Part shown: positions 47,002 through 59,438 of the stretch, piece by piece
Layout of the letters: every line of letters starts with the position of its first letter
How positions within the stretch are numbered: the stretch's first letter is position 1
NCBI GenBank assembly: GCA_015501585.1
Contig: JADNRY010000037.1
Coordinates: 62,001 to 126,000, forward strand
Length of the DNA stretch: 64,000 bases
Source of the DNA: Rhodocollybia butyracea
Lineage: Eukaryota; Basidiomycota; Agaricomycetes; Agaricales; Omphalotaceae
Direction of reading: 5' to 3'
Position numbers and translations under genes: made by a program
Notes under the pieces: generated by a model
What the model was told of the DNA's origin: nothing
Database searches by the model: none
What the model saw: only the letters and a program-made list of their open reading frames with translations

Positions 47002-50000
47002 ATGGATCCACAACGCTTTTCCCAGATGTTCCAACAATTTCTAGAGTCACCGGCAGGGCAGGCTCTCGCCAACGAAGTCCAAGTGGCTACGCCAATTGCC
47101 CCACCAGCCGCTCCACCAACGACAGGTCCTACTAACACTCAGGCGAATCCAGAACCTGTAGTTCCTTCAGCTCCTGGACCTTTTCCTGCGGCACCAGTTT
47201 TGAATCTCCAGCTGCCCCCGGGAGGCTCTTCTAATTCTAGCTATCTTCCCCCTCCTTCGACTTGTCGCCCTTATAGTTCGCTTCAGATGCTATCCTCTGT
47301 AGCAGGTGGTAGCGATGGTATTGGGTCTGGAGGTGTGGCAAATCCAGGCCATCCTCGCGTTACTACAGCGTCTGGCTTTCCCGGATGTCTACTTTGATTC
47401 AACGCTCTAATCAAAATCGGTTAGATCATGCAGGAGCCTCATTGCCCAAGAAGGAAAAACCCAAGAAACACAGAGGCAAAGCCTTGCTTCCTCCCAGTCT
47501 TGCTGGTGAGGGAATAAAGCCGAAGATGGAAGACTGTGTGCTTATCGCAGAAGGTGGCGAGCATGTGGTAAACTTGGACGTTTCAGTATACCCTCCCATG
47601 CCTTCACGGGCAGATCAACAGGTACAAAGTATTTTATTTTCTCGGTTTGTTGATACTGACTTCTTTGCTTACAGGACTGTGGTCTTCCGAATCATCTGGT
47701 CCATTATGCTCGGAATCAAGAAGGTTTCCGTCGTGTTCTTTCAGCTCTGAATCTTTTTCACCAATTCTCTAATCTTCCGGTCACTACTCGTCTTGTTGAC
47801 CTATTTGCTACAATCGCGGAAAAGATACAGGAGCAATACCATCTTTCATCTGCCTCAGCCCAGCCGTTACCTTTCCATGAGCGACTTCCTATTCAACTTC
47901 TTGCCTTCACGAACCGAGGCCGACCCAGTGGTGCACAACGCACGGCCAGGCTGACTACAGCTCCATGGTCAGAGAACACAAACCTGGCTGATCTTCTTAA
48001 TAACTCGAATGAATATGCGATACCAAAATGGGCACTTACCCGTGACAATCATTTTCAAAATCTTTGCCAGTAAGTTTGAGTTCCTTCGATGATAAGGTTG
48101 TCATACTAATATTGGCTTGATGCAGTTCTCCGACGTTACCCTCTGGAAGCCACTATCAATCTTTCTAAGGTCTATTTAGGTACAGAAGATCGTCTTCGTC
48201 CTCATAGCTGCATTGCACAAAGGGTCTATGCTTTATTCGGTCATGATGTGGACTCCGTTGATATTTCGGACTTGAAAGAAGTGGACCTGGAGCAGTCGCA
48301 ATCTTGTCAAGAGCCAGAGCCTCTTACTGAGGTTGAACAGGTATGCATATGTTTAAGATGAAATATATCAAACTAACAAAGCATCGACAGACAACCGGAA
48401 TTATCGCTCAAGCATTGGCGGTCTCGATGCCTCTCAATGCTCCTGCCACTGCTCTTGCATCACCGGCTGTCACCACAGCCGCTTCATCCTCTTTACCACC
48501 TCCTCCTCTACGGGAAACCAATGCAAGTTTCTTTAATTTTCAGATAATCTGAATTGTTACCAACTAATTTTATTGGTAGCTTCTGATTCCTGCGACAGAT
48601 AAACTATGGGAAAAACGATGGCTGAATCCAACTCCTTTGGACGACATTGGAGAATTCTTCAATTCAGACCGGACTTTTAGTATTTTCGAAACTGTCGGGG
48701 AACATTATCTTGCCAATCATGGTGCTATATGTCCTGGGATCAATATCGAAGGCTGCAATGACGCCGAGCTTGTTGGGCAGTTTGAGGCTTTGATGAAAGC
48801 AGCTATCAGTTCAGGTGACTGGAGTAGGGTATTATCTCCAAATTGCATCTTCTCGAGGTTAGTTTTCGTTTTCGGGATCTTTTATTTGCTTTCTTATCTT
48901 TAAATACAGGATACGTCTTGACGCTCGAGGTCGACGAGTGTTTGTGTCATCAGGCCCAGGTGTTGAACAGGAGGTTATGACTGCTCTGTTCAAAGCCTAC
49001 TTCGACCGTGAGGATGAATTCTGTACGCCTCTCATAAATGAATACAAGACACTCTCGGCGTTTCCGAATACCAGATCCTCCGATCTTTCAGCTCTCAAAC
49101 GGGAACAGTTAATTATGTTTGGCGCTGTGACCGCGCTGGCTTTAATCTATGGATCGTATCCTGCACATTTTAATCCTGTTCTTCTTATCTACTTTCTCAA
49201 CCGTTGCCACTTGCCTTGCCTCCATCGTGACCTTATTTTTCTGTATTTTCCATCCCTTGGAGTAACCCTTGACAATTGGTTGGCACTGGACTATAACGAG
49301 CGGGTTACTGGATCACAATTTCTTCAACATTTTTCCACTTTTCATAATGTTAGCGAGGTAGGTTTATTGTTTCTTTTTTGTTTCTGTTTTGACGCAGTTC
49401 AATTGATAGCTTGGCACATTGAATGGTCGATCAAAGGAAAGACATCGAGTCCTTGCGTACGAAATGCTGCATAACGCGATAATTGGGCCAATCAGTGTTA
49501 CAAACGCCTACTTTCAGCTATTTCTCGAAGGTTTCAACTTGTGTTGCTCACCAACGCTAGATTTTTGTGATGTGAGAATTCTCCGTCTATTCAATTTTTT
49601 TTTCAGGTGCTAAATGATTTTCCTAGATCGTTAAGAGCTTCCACGGTGGAGCAGAGGACTTCATCCAGACTGCCGAAGTATCAGTAATCAGGTGCTTTGA
49701 CGATTTGAATCTTCGAGTCTTGGATGCTGTGAATGGCCCAGCCTGTGAAGATTTCACGAATGCATGTGCTGAAGCTGGACCTGATTTTGCTGATAAAACT
49801 TTCGAAACAATTTTTCAGGACTTTCTCGAAGGCACTGGAGCACCCTGCCCTTCCGTATTCGATGAAATCAAGGATCGATTTAACCCCGAGATTGATTTGG
49901 AGCGTATCGATTCTCCCACTTTTCGAATGCAGATTTTATGTTGGTCAGTCTCAGGAGCACCCAGAGTCATAGCAGAGGGTGAGCCATTAAGGGTTCGTAC

Positions 50001-50301
50001 CTTTCTTCATTTGTATTGCCATAAAAACTAACTGGATATCCAGGTTGTACTGGTCACTGATGAAGACTCCACTTACATGTCTAGCTCTGCCCCCCGTGCG
50101 CGCCGTGCAGAGTATCTTGCAGCTGGTATTTGTTCCTTCAAAACTTGTAGTCGATCACTTCGAATTCCGGTCTCGTATTTGAAGAAACTTCTCCGTGATT
50201 CTTACGACAGGGATAGTCGTTTCCCGCACGCACAAGCTGCTGTGCATCACTGGCTGCTGGTTCAGATGTTAGAAGCAATTGGATCATATACCGTTCTCTG
50301 A
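47002..50301 (+). CDS. HECT-fold protein of a basidiomycete repetitive family
   Basis: ATG 47002 (MDPQRFSQMFQQFLESPAGQ) is followed by a Pro/Ala-rich linker and the conserved-looking YSSLQMLSSV and GHPRVTTASGFPG. Later exons give DCGLPNHLVHYARNQEGFRR and a globular C-terminal half that reads as a divergent HECT domain. Its N-lobe is DARGRRVFVSSGPGVEQEVM, IMFGAVTALALIYGSYPAHF and LPCLHRDLIFLYFPSLG. Its C-lobe has QILCWSVSGAPRVI and KTCSRSLRIPVSYLKKLLRD, where the Cys sits at the position of the catalytic HECT cysteine. HECT enzymes transfer ubiquitin via that cysteine; activity here is inferred. Between 47378 and 47390 the frame slips by one base (GFPG to MSTLIQ) with no intron, so this copy may be damaged. 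Exon borders are approximate. Confidence 0.55.
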
Positions 50302-50870
50302 TTTGCTAGACTTTGGTTACACTTGCAGATGCTTTGCTTATACATGCTTGACGTCAAGTTTTATCACATAGTAGTCGACAAAAACCAACGACATTGAACT
50401 TTTACTATATTTTACTGTTTAATAGTATTCAAAATGGACTTATATATTTGCATTGAGAACTTAGGTTTATTACCAGCTTGGGACCAAGTGGTGATACGCC
50501 AGAATTTGAGAAGCTACCGATGTATCTATCTAACGTCATCATCTCAGAGAAATCAAGGACATTGTCAAAATAGCATGGAATCAGGCATGCCTATATATTT
50601 AGCACCCAAGCCACGCACACCAAACGCACACCTTCTTGGTTATCTTGAATGTTTTCCAGTTAAATACAATTCCCTTCTCACCCAACGGATATGTGCATAT
50701 ATTCCCCACGCACTGATCAGGAGTAGCTTTTTTGGCTTTATTCAAGTACGTCCGGCTAATCAGACTCTGTTCAGCTCATTCCTAATTAATGCATATATAT
50801 ATTTCTAGGGTATATAAGTATGTCAAACCGACTGCAATTTCAGCTCATTCCCTAGCCTTCACTAGCACAC
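50302..50870. other. Promoter region of the Hsp20-like gene
   Basis: AT-rich; no gene seen. The only notable site is the TATA-like element listed separately. Confidence 0.4.
50811..50818 (+). promoter_or_regulatory. TATA box candidate
   Basis: TATATAAG, 53 bp before the ATG of the Hsp20-like gene; unusually good for this window and fitting an inducible promoter. Confidence 0.4.
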
Positions 50871-51588
50871 ATGGCTTCACTGGAACACACTGTGACTTCC
50901 AAGTCGGTCCCCCCTCCTCCTTATCCAACTTTGGTGTCGGCTTCAATGCTTCCGCCTATGGCGGTTGCGCCTTCTACCAGCTTCGGCGGAGCTATCCAAC
51001 TGCTTCGTGCACAAAACAGGGTCTTTTATCAGCCGCGACTCGACTGTCATTACGATAAGGCCACCACTTCACTCAAAGCAACTATTGAACTTCCAGGTGT
51101 ACATAGAGAAAATCTTCACATTACTGTAAGTCTCAATACTATGCTGAGCTCAACTTATATTTATTCATCACTCCTCGTGGTAGCTTGTGGACTCTGCTAT
51201 CAACCATGTCCGATCCTTGAGTATCTGGGGATTTATGCTTCCTCCTTATTCATCAATCTCAGGCGTCACTAACATCGAGGCCACTTCAAGCACTGATGAG
51301 TCTCAACCCTCTGCTAGCTCGCAATCCCATAGATTTGATATGCCATTCCAATATATGCTGCGAGAGCGGAAGTATGGAGAGTTTTACCGACTATTGCCAG
51401 TACCATCTGAGACTAAGGTACTTTTTTGTTTACATCTTTTTTTACTGGAATATTGTCTTATAAGCTCATAGAGTACGGATGTTCTGGTGGTTCTTGATGC
51501 TGGAGTTTTATACATAACCATCTCACTCCAAGAACCACTCACCCAGGAGGAAGTTGATGCGTCAAGAGAGGTTATTAGCTTGAGTTAG
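50871..51588 (+). CDS. Small heat-shock protein-like (Hsp20/alpha-crystallin domain)
   Basis: Three exons. Exon 1 has a variable N-terminus and the start of the alpha-crystallin domain: FYQPRLDCHYDKATTSLKAT then IELPGVHRENLHIT. A GTAAGT intron joins LVDSAINHVRSLSIWGFMLP. The domain continues LRERKYGEFYRLLPVPSETK, and after the second intron (from 51418) STDVLVVLDAGVLYITISLQ, ending EVISLS at 51586-51588. The R-Y-G-F-R pattern and GVL motif match Hsp20 chaperones, which bind unfolding proteins as oligomers. An unusual, Ser-rich loop of about 50 residues lies between the two domain halves, so it is a divergent member. Confidence 0.7.
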
Positions 51589-52475
51589 AAATTTGGTTAT
51601 TATACCTAAGCTGGGTAGCTTGTGTAGTGTTTGTTGTAGACTCGAACCAGTCACCTCTGTTGACTCGCTACACTTTTGATGACAGTCGATTAAAGTGCCG
51701 ACTGGTATATAATCACGCGTTTTAGGTCAGTCAGCTTAAGCGCCCATCCAGAATTTTTCAACTTGAAATTTTTCGATTTATGGCCAAAATTATCTTCGAG
51801 TATCATTAATTGTTAGAGGCCAATTTGACCGAAATTGCGATTTGAGTAATCTCGGATCCAGATGTATACGACGCGGACCGCTCTGCCGCAATAAATACAG
51901 ACATAACCAACGTACAAACACAAAACAAACATCAGAGCTGTGTCAATCTGACCATAAGGGGGCCGAGCACAGCATAGCCACAGTGATGCGCCTGTGACAC
52001 TGTGATTGATAAACGTATAGATATAGATAATGTCCGATCTAGTACTTTCCATGAGCGCACCATATCTCACAGATATTGAAGACAGCTCTGACGAAGAGCT
52101 GGATGATGTTTATCTATTGGATGAGCCTGATGACTGTTTAGGAAATGCTCTGGTTGTTTGTTTGTTTATTTGCTCAATGTTTATGTTTGTATTTATTGCG
52201 TACCGGTCCGCGTTTCCGTACATCTGGGTACGAGATTACGATTCGAGTATGCCCCCGATTTCCCTTTTGTAAAATATTTTGAAATGCAAAAGTTATTAAC
52301 AAAATACTGTGAAACTCGATCACGACTATCATTGAAGTATCATCCGGGCCGTCAAAGCCGACTGGCTCAAGTCTATGTTTGTTGGGAACTGAGATTGATA
52401 AATACTCGAATGACTTCACATGATTGCAGTGCATAGGTGAATGAAAAAGTTATTCAAGTTAAGTAATGATAATAT
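51589..52475. other. Intergenic, holding an imperfect inverted repeat
   Basis: No gene is supported. The 80-codon frame at 52030 begins in the loop of the inverted repeat and is not convincing as a gene. Confidence 0.4.
51845..52250. repeat. Imperfect long inverted repeat (MITE-like)
   Basis: The left arm at about 51845-51930 (GAGTAATCTCGGATCCAGAT, GCGGACCG, CGCAATAAATACAGACATAA) is complementary to the right arm at about 52155-52250 (TTATGTTTGTATTTATTGCG, GGTCCGCG, ATCTGGGTACGAGATTACG). The arms are about 90 bp with mismatches and the loop about 220 bp. No target duplication found. Confidence 0.5.
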
Positions 52476-55335
52476 TTATTGATCAGTCCATGCCCGTTTG
52501 CGAAGATCATAATGGCCTCGAATTTCTTCATTGCGTGTAGCTCGCTTCTCATCTCGGCCCCGAATTGTAACATGTACTCCATCACTGGCAGTTCCACCGG
52601 CACCTCCTCGAAGATTTGAAATTGTTTTTTCTGAGGGTAGTACAGTCCCATGCAACAGCGATGAGTCAAAACTCCTACCAATACATTTAGCTGCATCCAA
52701 ACCAGGAAGACTTGGGCTTAACTTACCATAAGGTATTTTCTGCAGAGTCAAAATAATATCCATACTGCAGAACACAGAAACCAAATTCACCCCATTTCTT
52801 CTCTGCACGTAGGGTAAATTGGGCAGAAAGAGAAGGACAGTGATCGGGATCTTTGTGTAGGGGTGCGGTGTACCCATGACAGTTGAAAAGATTGACACCT
52901 GACATACCAACCTTTTCACAGAACTTGGATTTCTCTTGGATTTTTTGTGCGAGTTGTGGGTGAATTGAACGCGCCGTCCGGAGGAGAATAGCTGACATCT
53001 GTGGTCTAGTTAATTTTTTTAAGTGGGTCTGACGTCCAACTGTACTTACCTTGGCTTGCTCAAAGAGAATTAAGATCCCTTCCACTGTCTCAGCTTCAAT
53101 ACCAGCATAGTAAGTGTAATGATCCGCACGCCAGCCACCAGTTGGTTCACGTGGTCCAAATGGTATCATCTGGCCACTAGTCCAAAAAGCAAATCTGGCC
53201 CCTCGACTTGCTGACTTAACCCCAGTTACAGTTTGGATATAATGCACCAAACGTTCATAGATGCCATCATGACCGTTTTCACCACGTGCAAAGGCTTCAT
53301 ACCAAAGAAAATCCTTCTATTTCCAGCCTTGTAAAATGGAGCCTGAGTATGGCACAGAGCACTTACTAATTCATCCCCTTGCTTAAACAGATAGATATGT
53401 CTACCACAACGTTTGACAGTGTTTTCGTTTCGCGTGAAATGTCGCAGTCCCTTGAGCTTGGTTTCACCAGGGTGTATAGTTTCAATCTTATCTGGGTGTA
53501 CTAATCTCTCAATGGTATGAGCTTTCTTGGCCTAGTTTTTTTTAAAATTAAACAATGAGATAGATGTTTTATGACAAGCACTCACTGGACGTGGTTTCAT
53601 TTGATCACTTTGAGGAACTTTGGTTACTCCAACACCTCTCCACTGGGCCACAAAAGCAGGATCCTGGTTTAAAACCACTTGGACTTCCTGGACACATTTT
53701 TGATCAGGTGTTTTATTAGCACATAGCTTACAGTCTTGTGGTTTTGGATTGCGGGCATGAGCATACTGATCAGTTTCACGCATGACCTTTCTCAGATCCA
53801 ATGTTTCTTGAATTATCACCTGCAAGATTTCTGGCCAGCTCTCTTGGACATTTTTCCAGTTATGCTGGTTTTTCTGTAAATCTCCTAGATATGCCATGGT
53901 TTTGTTGTATAAGTCATGGGTTTCGATGCTGAAAACCTTGGTAATCTTAGTAAATCACAAAGTCACCCTAGAGCATACAGAGCACCTTATAACCTGCTTT
54001 GTCCAGATACCAAGATAACCAGTGGTTCCAAGCAAATGTAAAACTCTCCTCTGAGCTCAGAAAAAAAACTGAACCCGGGTTTGAGATGTTTGGGATTAAA
54101 TTTGGATGTTCTTTGAGCGCTTTGAATAGCTGGGCTCCCGTCGATATGATTTTTCTATTATTCTAGATCAATAGATATTGAGAATCAAAAATCTTATATT
54201 GATTTAAACTCGTTACTTGATTATACTTTGGTGGTGGTGGCTTCATGTCCAAGGACTTTAAAGCTTCAGTTGACCATGCTTTTGGTGTCCACTTATCCAG
54301 TAGATCTCCCAATACCAGTCCAAATCCATGGAGGCGCAGGAGATAAGCATGGTGAGGGTTAGTCCCATGTACATAACTGTAAGCCGGTTCAGCGAGTTTA
54401 ATAATAGTAGCTGCCAAGCCAGATTTCTGTCCCAAGTCTCAGAAACCCTGGTGAAGCTGAAAATAGTGAAATACACACCGCCACAGCATTGACAAAAGTT
54501 GAGCTTTCATAGACTGAATCAGGTATTTTCTTCAAAGTTTGGATGGTAGTGGCCACTAGTTGCTGTGAAGAAGTAAAATCCCATGAGGGATTTGCATTTG
54601 CCGGATCCTGATTTCCATATCTTGATATTAACCAAAAATTGGGTGTCTGGAATCTTCTCACCTTGAGTAAGAATGTTTGCAGGATCTCATTACAATTCTT
54701 CAAGTGAACCTCCAGATCTTTAGGGTTGGAATTGAATGGATTTTCTGAGGATGAGTCGATTGGGTCTAGCAAAGCTTCATCCAGTTCTTCTTCAACTTCA
54801 TTGATTGCATCTGAGATAAAATTCCGTTGGCTGTCTGCCAACTGAAGAGTATTTCATATTCAAATCCTGGAAATCACTAGCTAAAAGAAAAGACTTGCCT
54901 TTAGGGCCAAATGCCGTTGATATTCCGAGAGCTCATGCAGAGCTAGTTGTGTTTCCCCATAGCATATCAGGATGTAAACACTGAGAAACAAATCAACAGA
55001 GTCGGTATGGGTGATCTCGTGGAAATCAGCAACTGGCAGAAAAAGTGTATCCGCTAGCCATTTTATAATGACATTGAACTAGTACCAAGGGTTATCTTAG
55101 TTTTGTCAAATTACTAGATTAAATTTCTTACTTTAACCGAATCTTGCATAAAGAGTTTAAGCCAAAACTCCCGCCATGGGCTTAATATATTCTGTTTTCT
55201 TTTTCTAGTGGTGGTTTTGGCTTCAAAGTCTTGAGTGAGTTTCCGGTGTTCTTGATAGCACTGATGTAAGTCTTCGGCGAGAATATCAGGAAAGGCAGGA
55301 CACTTCTCCACCACTGGTAGTTGGAGATAGGTCAT
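52476..55335 (-). CDS. TET/JBP-family 2-oxoglutarate/Fe(II) dioxygenase
   Basis: ATG 55335 (MTYLQLPVVEKCPAFPDILA) opens a long helical N-terminal region. The intron after HELSEYQRHLALK has a GC donor (GCAAGT). The middle exons carry a basic region and a small cysteine pair (DCKLCANKTPDQKC). The catalytic double-stranded beta-helix is at the C-terminus. The Fe-binding HxD is in FNCHGYTAPLHKDPDHCPSL; FGFCVLQYGYYFDSAENTLW follows, then the distal His in FNSSLLHGTVLPS, and an Arg-containing strand VHVTIRGRDEKRATR. The HGT-LPS and YGY blocks are those of the basidiomycete TET/JBP group. Such enzymes oxidise 5-methylcytosine (or thymine in kinetoplastids); activity here is inferred. Metal ligands look complete. 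Fungal members are expanded and often tied to transposons. Confidence 0.75.
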
Positions 55336-56214
55336 AGTGGGTCTCGCAAGGCCACCGCTGGACTGTAGGGGAGCGAAAGGATGAAAATCAAGATAAAAAC
55401 AAATCCCTGATGCGTTTGATATATATAGGTGCGTTGGGCTTATGTTTGACCCGTGGTTTAACCACATGTGTTGAGCTCATGTGCTCCTCTCGAGATTAAG
55501 TTTGATAACTGCTGTTGGCTTGTGCTCTTGTTTGGCTCTCGAAATTAAGTTTGATAACAGTGTTGATATATTGGGTTCCTGATCTAAGATCCTGCTCAAA
55601 ACTATTACTTGGCTATCTGGTGTAAAGCTCACTCTAGTTCTGTGGGCAGTCTCCTCAGAAGATAAAATAACTCCATAACAAGTCGGACCGGTCGGTGATA
55701 TAGTATCCGTGTGACCTGATATCACATGACCCTTGTTGCTATCAATCATCATGTGTTTATGTATTTCCCTTTCTGAGTTCTTCTTCTTCTCTCACCCTCA
55801 GTTAGAACAAGTCGCCGATTGGTGATGGCTGTCACATGGCAGCCGCCGGGCTAACTGAGCGGAAATTTCAATGTTCCTCGTGTCTTGAATATACTTCCAG
55901 CCAATTCCGCGATAAAGGACTGGAAAGATTACAGAAATCAATGTGGATATTGCAGAAGGGAGAGTGTCCGAAGACTCGAGTTTGGATAGAGATTTGGAAC
56001 ATATCACGTCCTAGATGGAGAAAGTGAGTCTTTGTTCTTTACTTGATACTATGCAATTAATTATCTCTTTCAGAAAACTCTGTCACCAACGAAAATCCGC
56101 TGCACATTCTCTTCCAAGTCTCAAACTACCTTGTTCCTTTCGTCTACTTTGTTGCAAATACTCAAGGCACAAGCATACGCAAAGTTGCATCATCTTTTTC
56201 TATCCTAACGCCAG
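55336..56214. other. Upstream region of the TET/JBP gene, no gene seen
   Basis: A near-perfect direct repeat (CTCTCGAGATTAAGTTTGAT / CTCTCGAAATTAAGTTTGAT) occurs at 55487-55511 and 55536-55560. Otherwise no supported feature. Confidence 0.4.
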
Positions 56215-57150
56215 CAGCAGTAAAGTTTCCATGAAGGAAACTTCTTCGCCTCCAACATCGTCGCCGGAAGCGACTTTTCGCCTGGTTCAGTGCGTTCTTC
56301 TGCATGCACCAGACGAAGTCATAACGATGCTGGATACAAATTTGGAGAAGATGGACGGAATCGTGGGCAGCAGTGTTCTCACATCCGCGCCCTCTCATAC
56401 CACAGCTCCGTCGATACGAAGCATTTTAGACGATAAACCTTCCCTTTACTCTCATGAATCTTCCATGGCCACGGCGAACGGCAATCCACACCTCAGCCTC
56501 ATCAGACCCTCTGACTTCCAAAATCCCTTTTTGTTACCTGCATCGAACAGCAACAGTACACCGTTCTCTTTAGACAAGGGTATCCTCCCACCAGCCTCGA
56601 CATCCTCTCGACCCTGCATTTCATCCCCGACGAACATTGAAAAAACCATTTCTCTTCGTATTGTCCTTGTTTATTGAAGTTCGTGTATAAAAGCCAGGCG
56701 TTTGGACCTGTGGCTCCCAATATCCGCTTTGCAATTTCCCTCACTCAGGACCTGAGCTCAAATAGGATTGGAAACCGAGTCGATGATGCGTATATCGACC
56801 ATCCCAGGACTGAGGGTGTTGAAAGTGCAGCACAGCTGGATGGAGAAACTGCCGTGGCATCTACCTCGACTACGCAAGCTCACCAATTTGAACATTAACA
56901 ACATGTTCAAAGTTCTTCCCGTCGTCGTGTCACCTCGAGTCCCTCTGTGACCTCGATATCTCCTTCAACAACACGGTCATTCTCTCCGCACTATTCCTGT
57001 GGATTTACACCAGCACGCAGTCGAAATCATCTCCCTCTCATGCAACCCCACACCTGATCTCCCTCTCGATTTCATTTAGTCCACCTCCTCATCCTTCACC
57101 GAACTCGTGATGGCAAATTTTGTGATTGTAGACAGCCACTAACACGCATC
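56215..57150 (+). pseudogene. Adenylate cyclase N-terminal/LRR fragment
   Basis: Broken frames carry blocks matching the N-terminal half of basidiomycete adenylate cyclase (Cac1/Cyr1). Seen are APDEVITMLDTNLEKMDGIV, KGILPPASTSSRPCISSPTN, KFVYKSQAFGPVAPN, then leucine-rich repeats LRVLKVQHSWMEKLPWHLPR and LTNLNINN, and after a frame change HLESLCDLDISFNN. Stops and frame changes separate the blocks, and the Ras-binding, phosphatase-like and catalytic parts are absent. This is a truncated, decayed copy, not a gene. Confidence 0.7.
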
Positions 57151-57204
57151 AAACGCCCATTTTGACGCTCAACCACTTTCCTTCTTACTACCAAAAGTTG
57201 TACA

Positions 57205-59260
57205 ATGGACGGTCGTGCTCCTCGGTGCGTGTCAAACTAGCCATAATATCTATGTTATACTAACACTTTTCCAGTATCAAAAACCGCGCGCGGCGATCCA
57301 GGCATGTTCAACTTGTTACGTTCCAATTCTCCTGAAAATGGCTAGTATTGCTGAACAATTCTTACGAGAGGTTAGATTTTTATATCTTCTACTCTTGACT
57401 GATTCTAACCGGTCTGTTAGGCTCAAGAATGACAAGAAAGCGCTTTTCAGGCTCCGAAGCAGCGGGTAGAAGACTTTGAGGAGCTTCATGAATACCGTGG
57501 AAGGAAACAAAAGGAATTTGAGGAGCGTATAAGGAGGACACGGGGCAGCATGTGCGCTTTTATTTGACCTCAAATATTCCAGAAAAGAATGGCTACAGTA
57601 CGCCAACTGGGAGGTACGCATTCGCTTCCTTTCTGTTTCTTGATCAAACCATGAACCACTCCCCCAGGCTTCGCAAAACGAATTCGCTCACTCGTAATCT
57701 CTTTGATCGAGCCGTTACTTTACTTCTGCGTGTGGACCAGCCGAGCAGTTACTTTACTTCCGCGTGCAGACCAGCTGTGGTACAAATACGTCTACCTGGA
57801 AGAACTATTGCAAAATGTACCTGGCGCATGACAGGTGTTTGAACGCTGGATGCAATGGGAGCCCGATGACAAGGTGTGGCAGGCGTATATCAAGATGGAG
57901 GAGCGGTATGGTGAACTCGACCGCGCGAGTGCTATATATGAGCGGTGGATTGCTGTACGTCCAGAGCCGAGAGTCTGGGTAAAGTGGGGAAAGTACGAGG
58001 AGGAGCGACAGAAGCTGGACAAGGCTCGCGAAGTGTTCCAAACCGCTTTGGACTTTTACAACGATGATGAAGAGCAGGTTGCAAAGATGGAAACACCACT
58101 GAAGGAATATGACCGGGCTCAGGTGATTTACAAGGTACGACACCTCTTGCTTTTTACTTTTGTCGGCTAACATTATCTTAGTTTGCTCTGGCACGTATAC
58201 CCTGATCCAAATCTGCTGGATTATACACTTCGTACACAAAATTTGAAAAGCAACATGGCACTCGAACAGGCAAACGAAGAATCCAGTACGAGGAGGAACT
58301 GGTCGAAACTACGATGTATGGTTTGAACTATGCTCGATTAGAAGAGGGCGCTTATCGGGACACTTGGAGCGAGGGAGCTATGACAGAGGAAGAGGAGACC
58401 TCGTAGGATGGGTTAGAGAGGTGTACGAAGAGCAGTCGCTCAGGTTCCTCCGGAGGCGAAAACCGACATTGGAGAAGTATGTGCTTTCGAGGAGATTGAA
58501 ACCAGGATATGTATGATTTGGTCTTCTGTGTTGTGGCAAAGGCACTCAATTGTGATTCTTAGGATTACGACCGGGCCCGCCAGATATACCAAACTGCAAT
58601 CACACTCGTGCCACATAAAGTGTTCACATTCTCAAAACTCTGGATAATGTTTGCCAAACTCGAGATTCGTCATTTGGATCTTCCAGCCACAAGAAAAATA
58701 TTGGGAAACGCAATTGGAATGTGTCCCAAAGAAAAACTCTTCAAAGGCTACGTTGAACTCGAGACTGATGTGGGTACTTTCACCTACGACTCTTGGATAT
58801 TCACAAACTGCATTTTTTTCTAGCTACGCGAGTTCGACTGTGTTGGGGGGCTCTGTGAAGGGTATCTAGAGGTTGGTCTTCTTTCCCATTGATTAACTTT
58901 TCTTGGCTCAAATTGTCAATAGTTCAACCCCGCCAACTCTTCTGCCTGGATCAGATACGCGGAGATCAAATTGCTGGAAGACTTTGCCGTACTCGCGCCA
59001 TCTTCGAACTTAGGGTCTCCCAGTCGCCTCTGTCCATGCCGGAGCTTCTTTGTAAGGCGTACATCGACTTACTTTTTCTTTTAAAGCGTGATGGAGCAAT
59101 CTTGTGGCCATCATGTGTCATGTCCACAAATGTCCCTAAGATGCCACCGCAGGGAGATTTGCCCCCGCACCGTCCTGCAGCACAACCACCGCCCGCTCCA
59201 TCGCTGGCCTCACTCATGCCTTTGGTAGTTTGTCTGCTGCTGAAGCTGTAATCCAGGTAC
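57205..59260 (+). pseudogene. Decayed Clf1/crooked-neck splicing factor copy (HAT repeats)
   Basis: Starts like the real gene (MDGRAPR, ATG 57205, then an intron to IKNRA) and carries [20 protein letters not shown] and [10 protein letters not shown]. In-frame stops follow. A long intact HAT-repeat exon reads [40 protein letters not shown] and [20 protein letters not shown]. Further repeats occur at 58563-58770 ([20 protein letters not shown]) and 58922-59050, with frameshifts and stops. Clf1 is an essential scaffold of the spliceosomal NineTeen complex, so an intact copy must exist elsewhere. The best-preserved exon (57838-58134) suggests fairly recent decay. Confidence 0.8.
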
Positions 59261-59438
59261 CTTGTATGATAAAGGTAGTGTTGGCTGACAACGACAACGA
59301 CAACAAGTGGGATGAGATGGAAACGGAACTGGATAGTGACTTCAATTCATTTCAACACTCAAAGAGAAGGCAAGTCATTACCTGTCATGTTTTGTACACC
59401 TATCTAACTGACCTGCATTGAATAGGTCTCCAAAAAGC

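Noticed and set aside
52030..52272. Acidic small protein (begins MSDLVLSMSAPYLTDIEDSS)
   Set aside because: Starts in the loop and runs into the right arm of an inverted repeat; no intron or conservation support.
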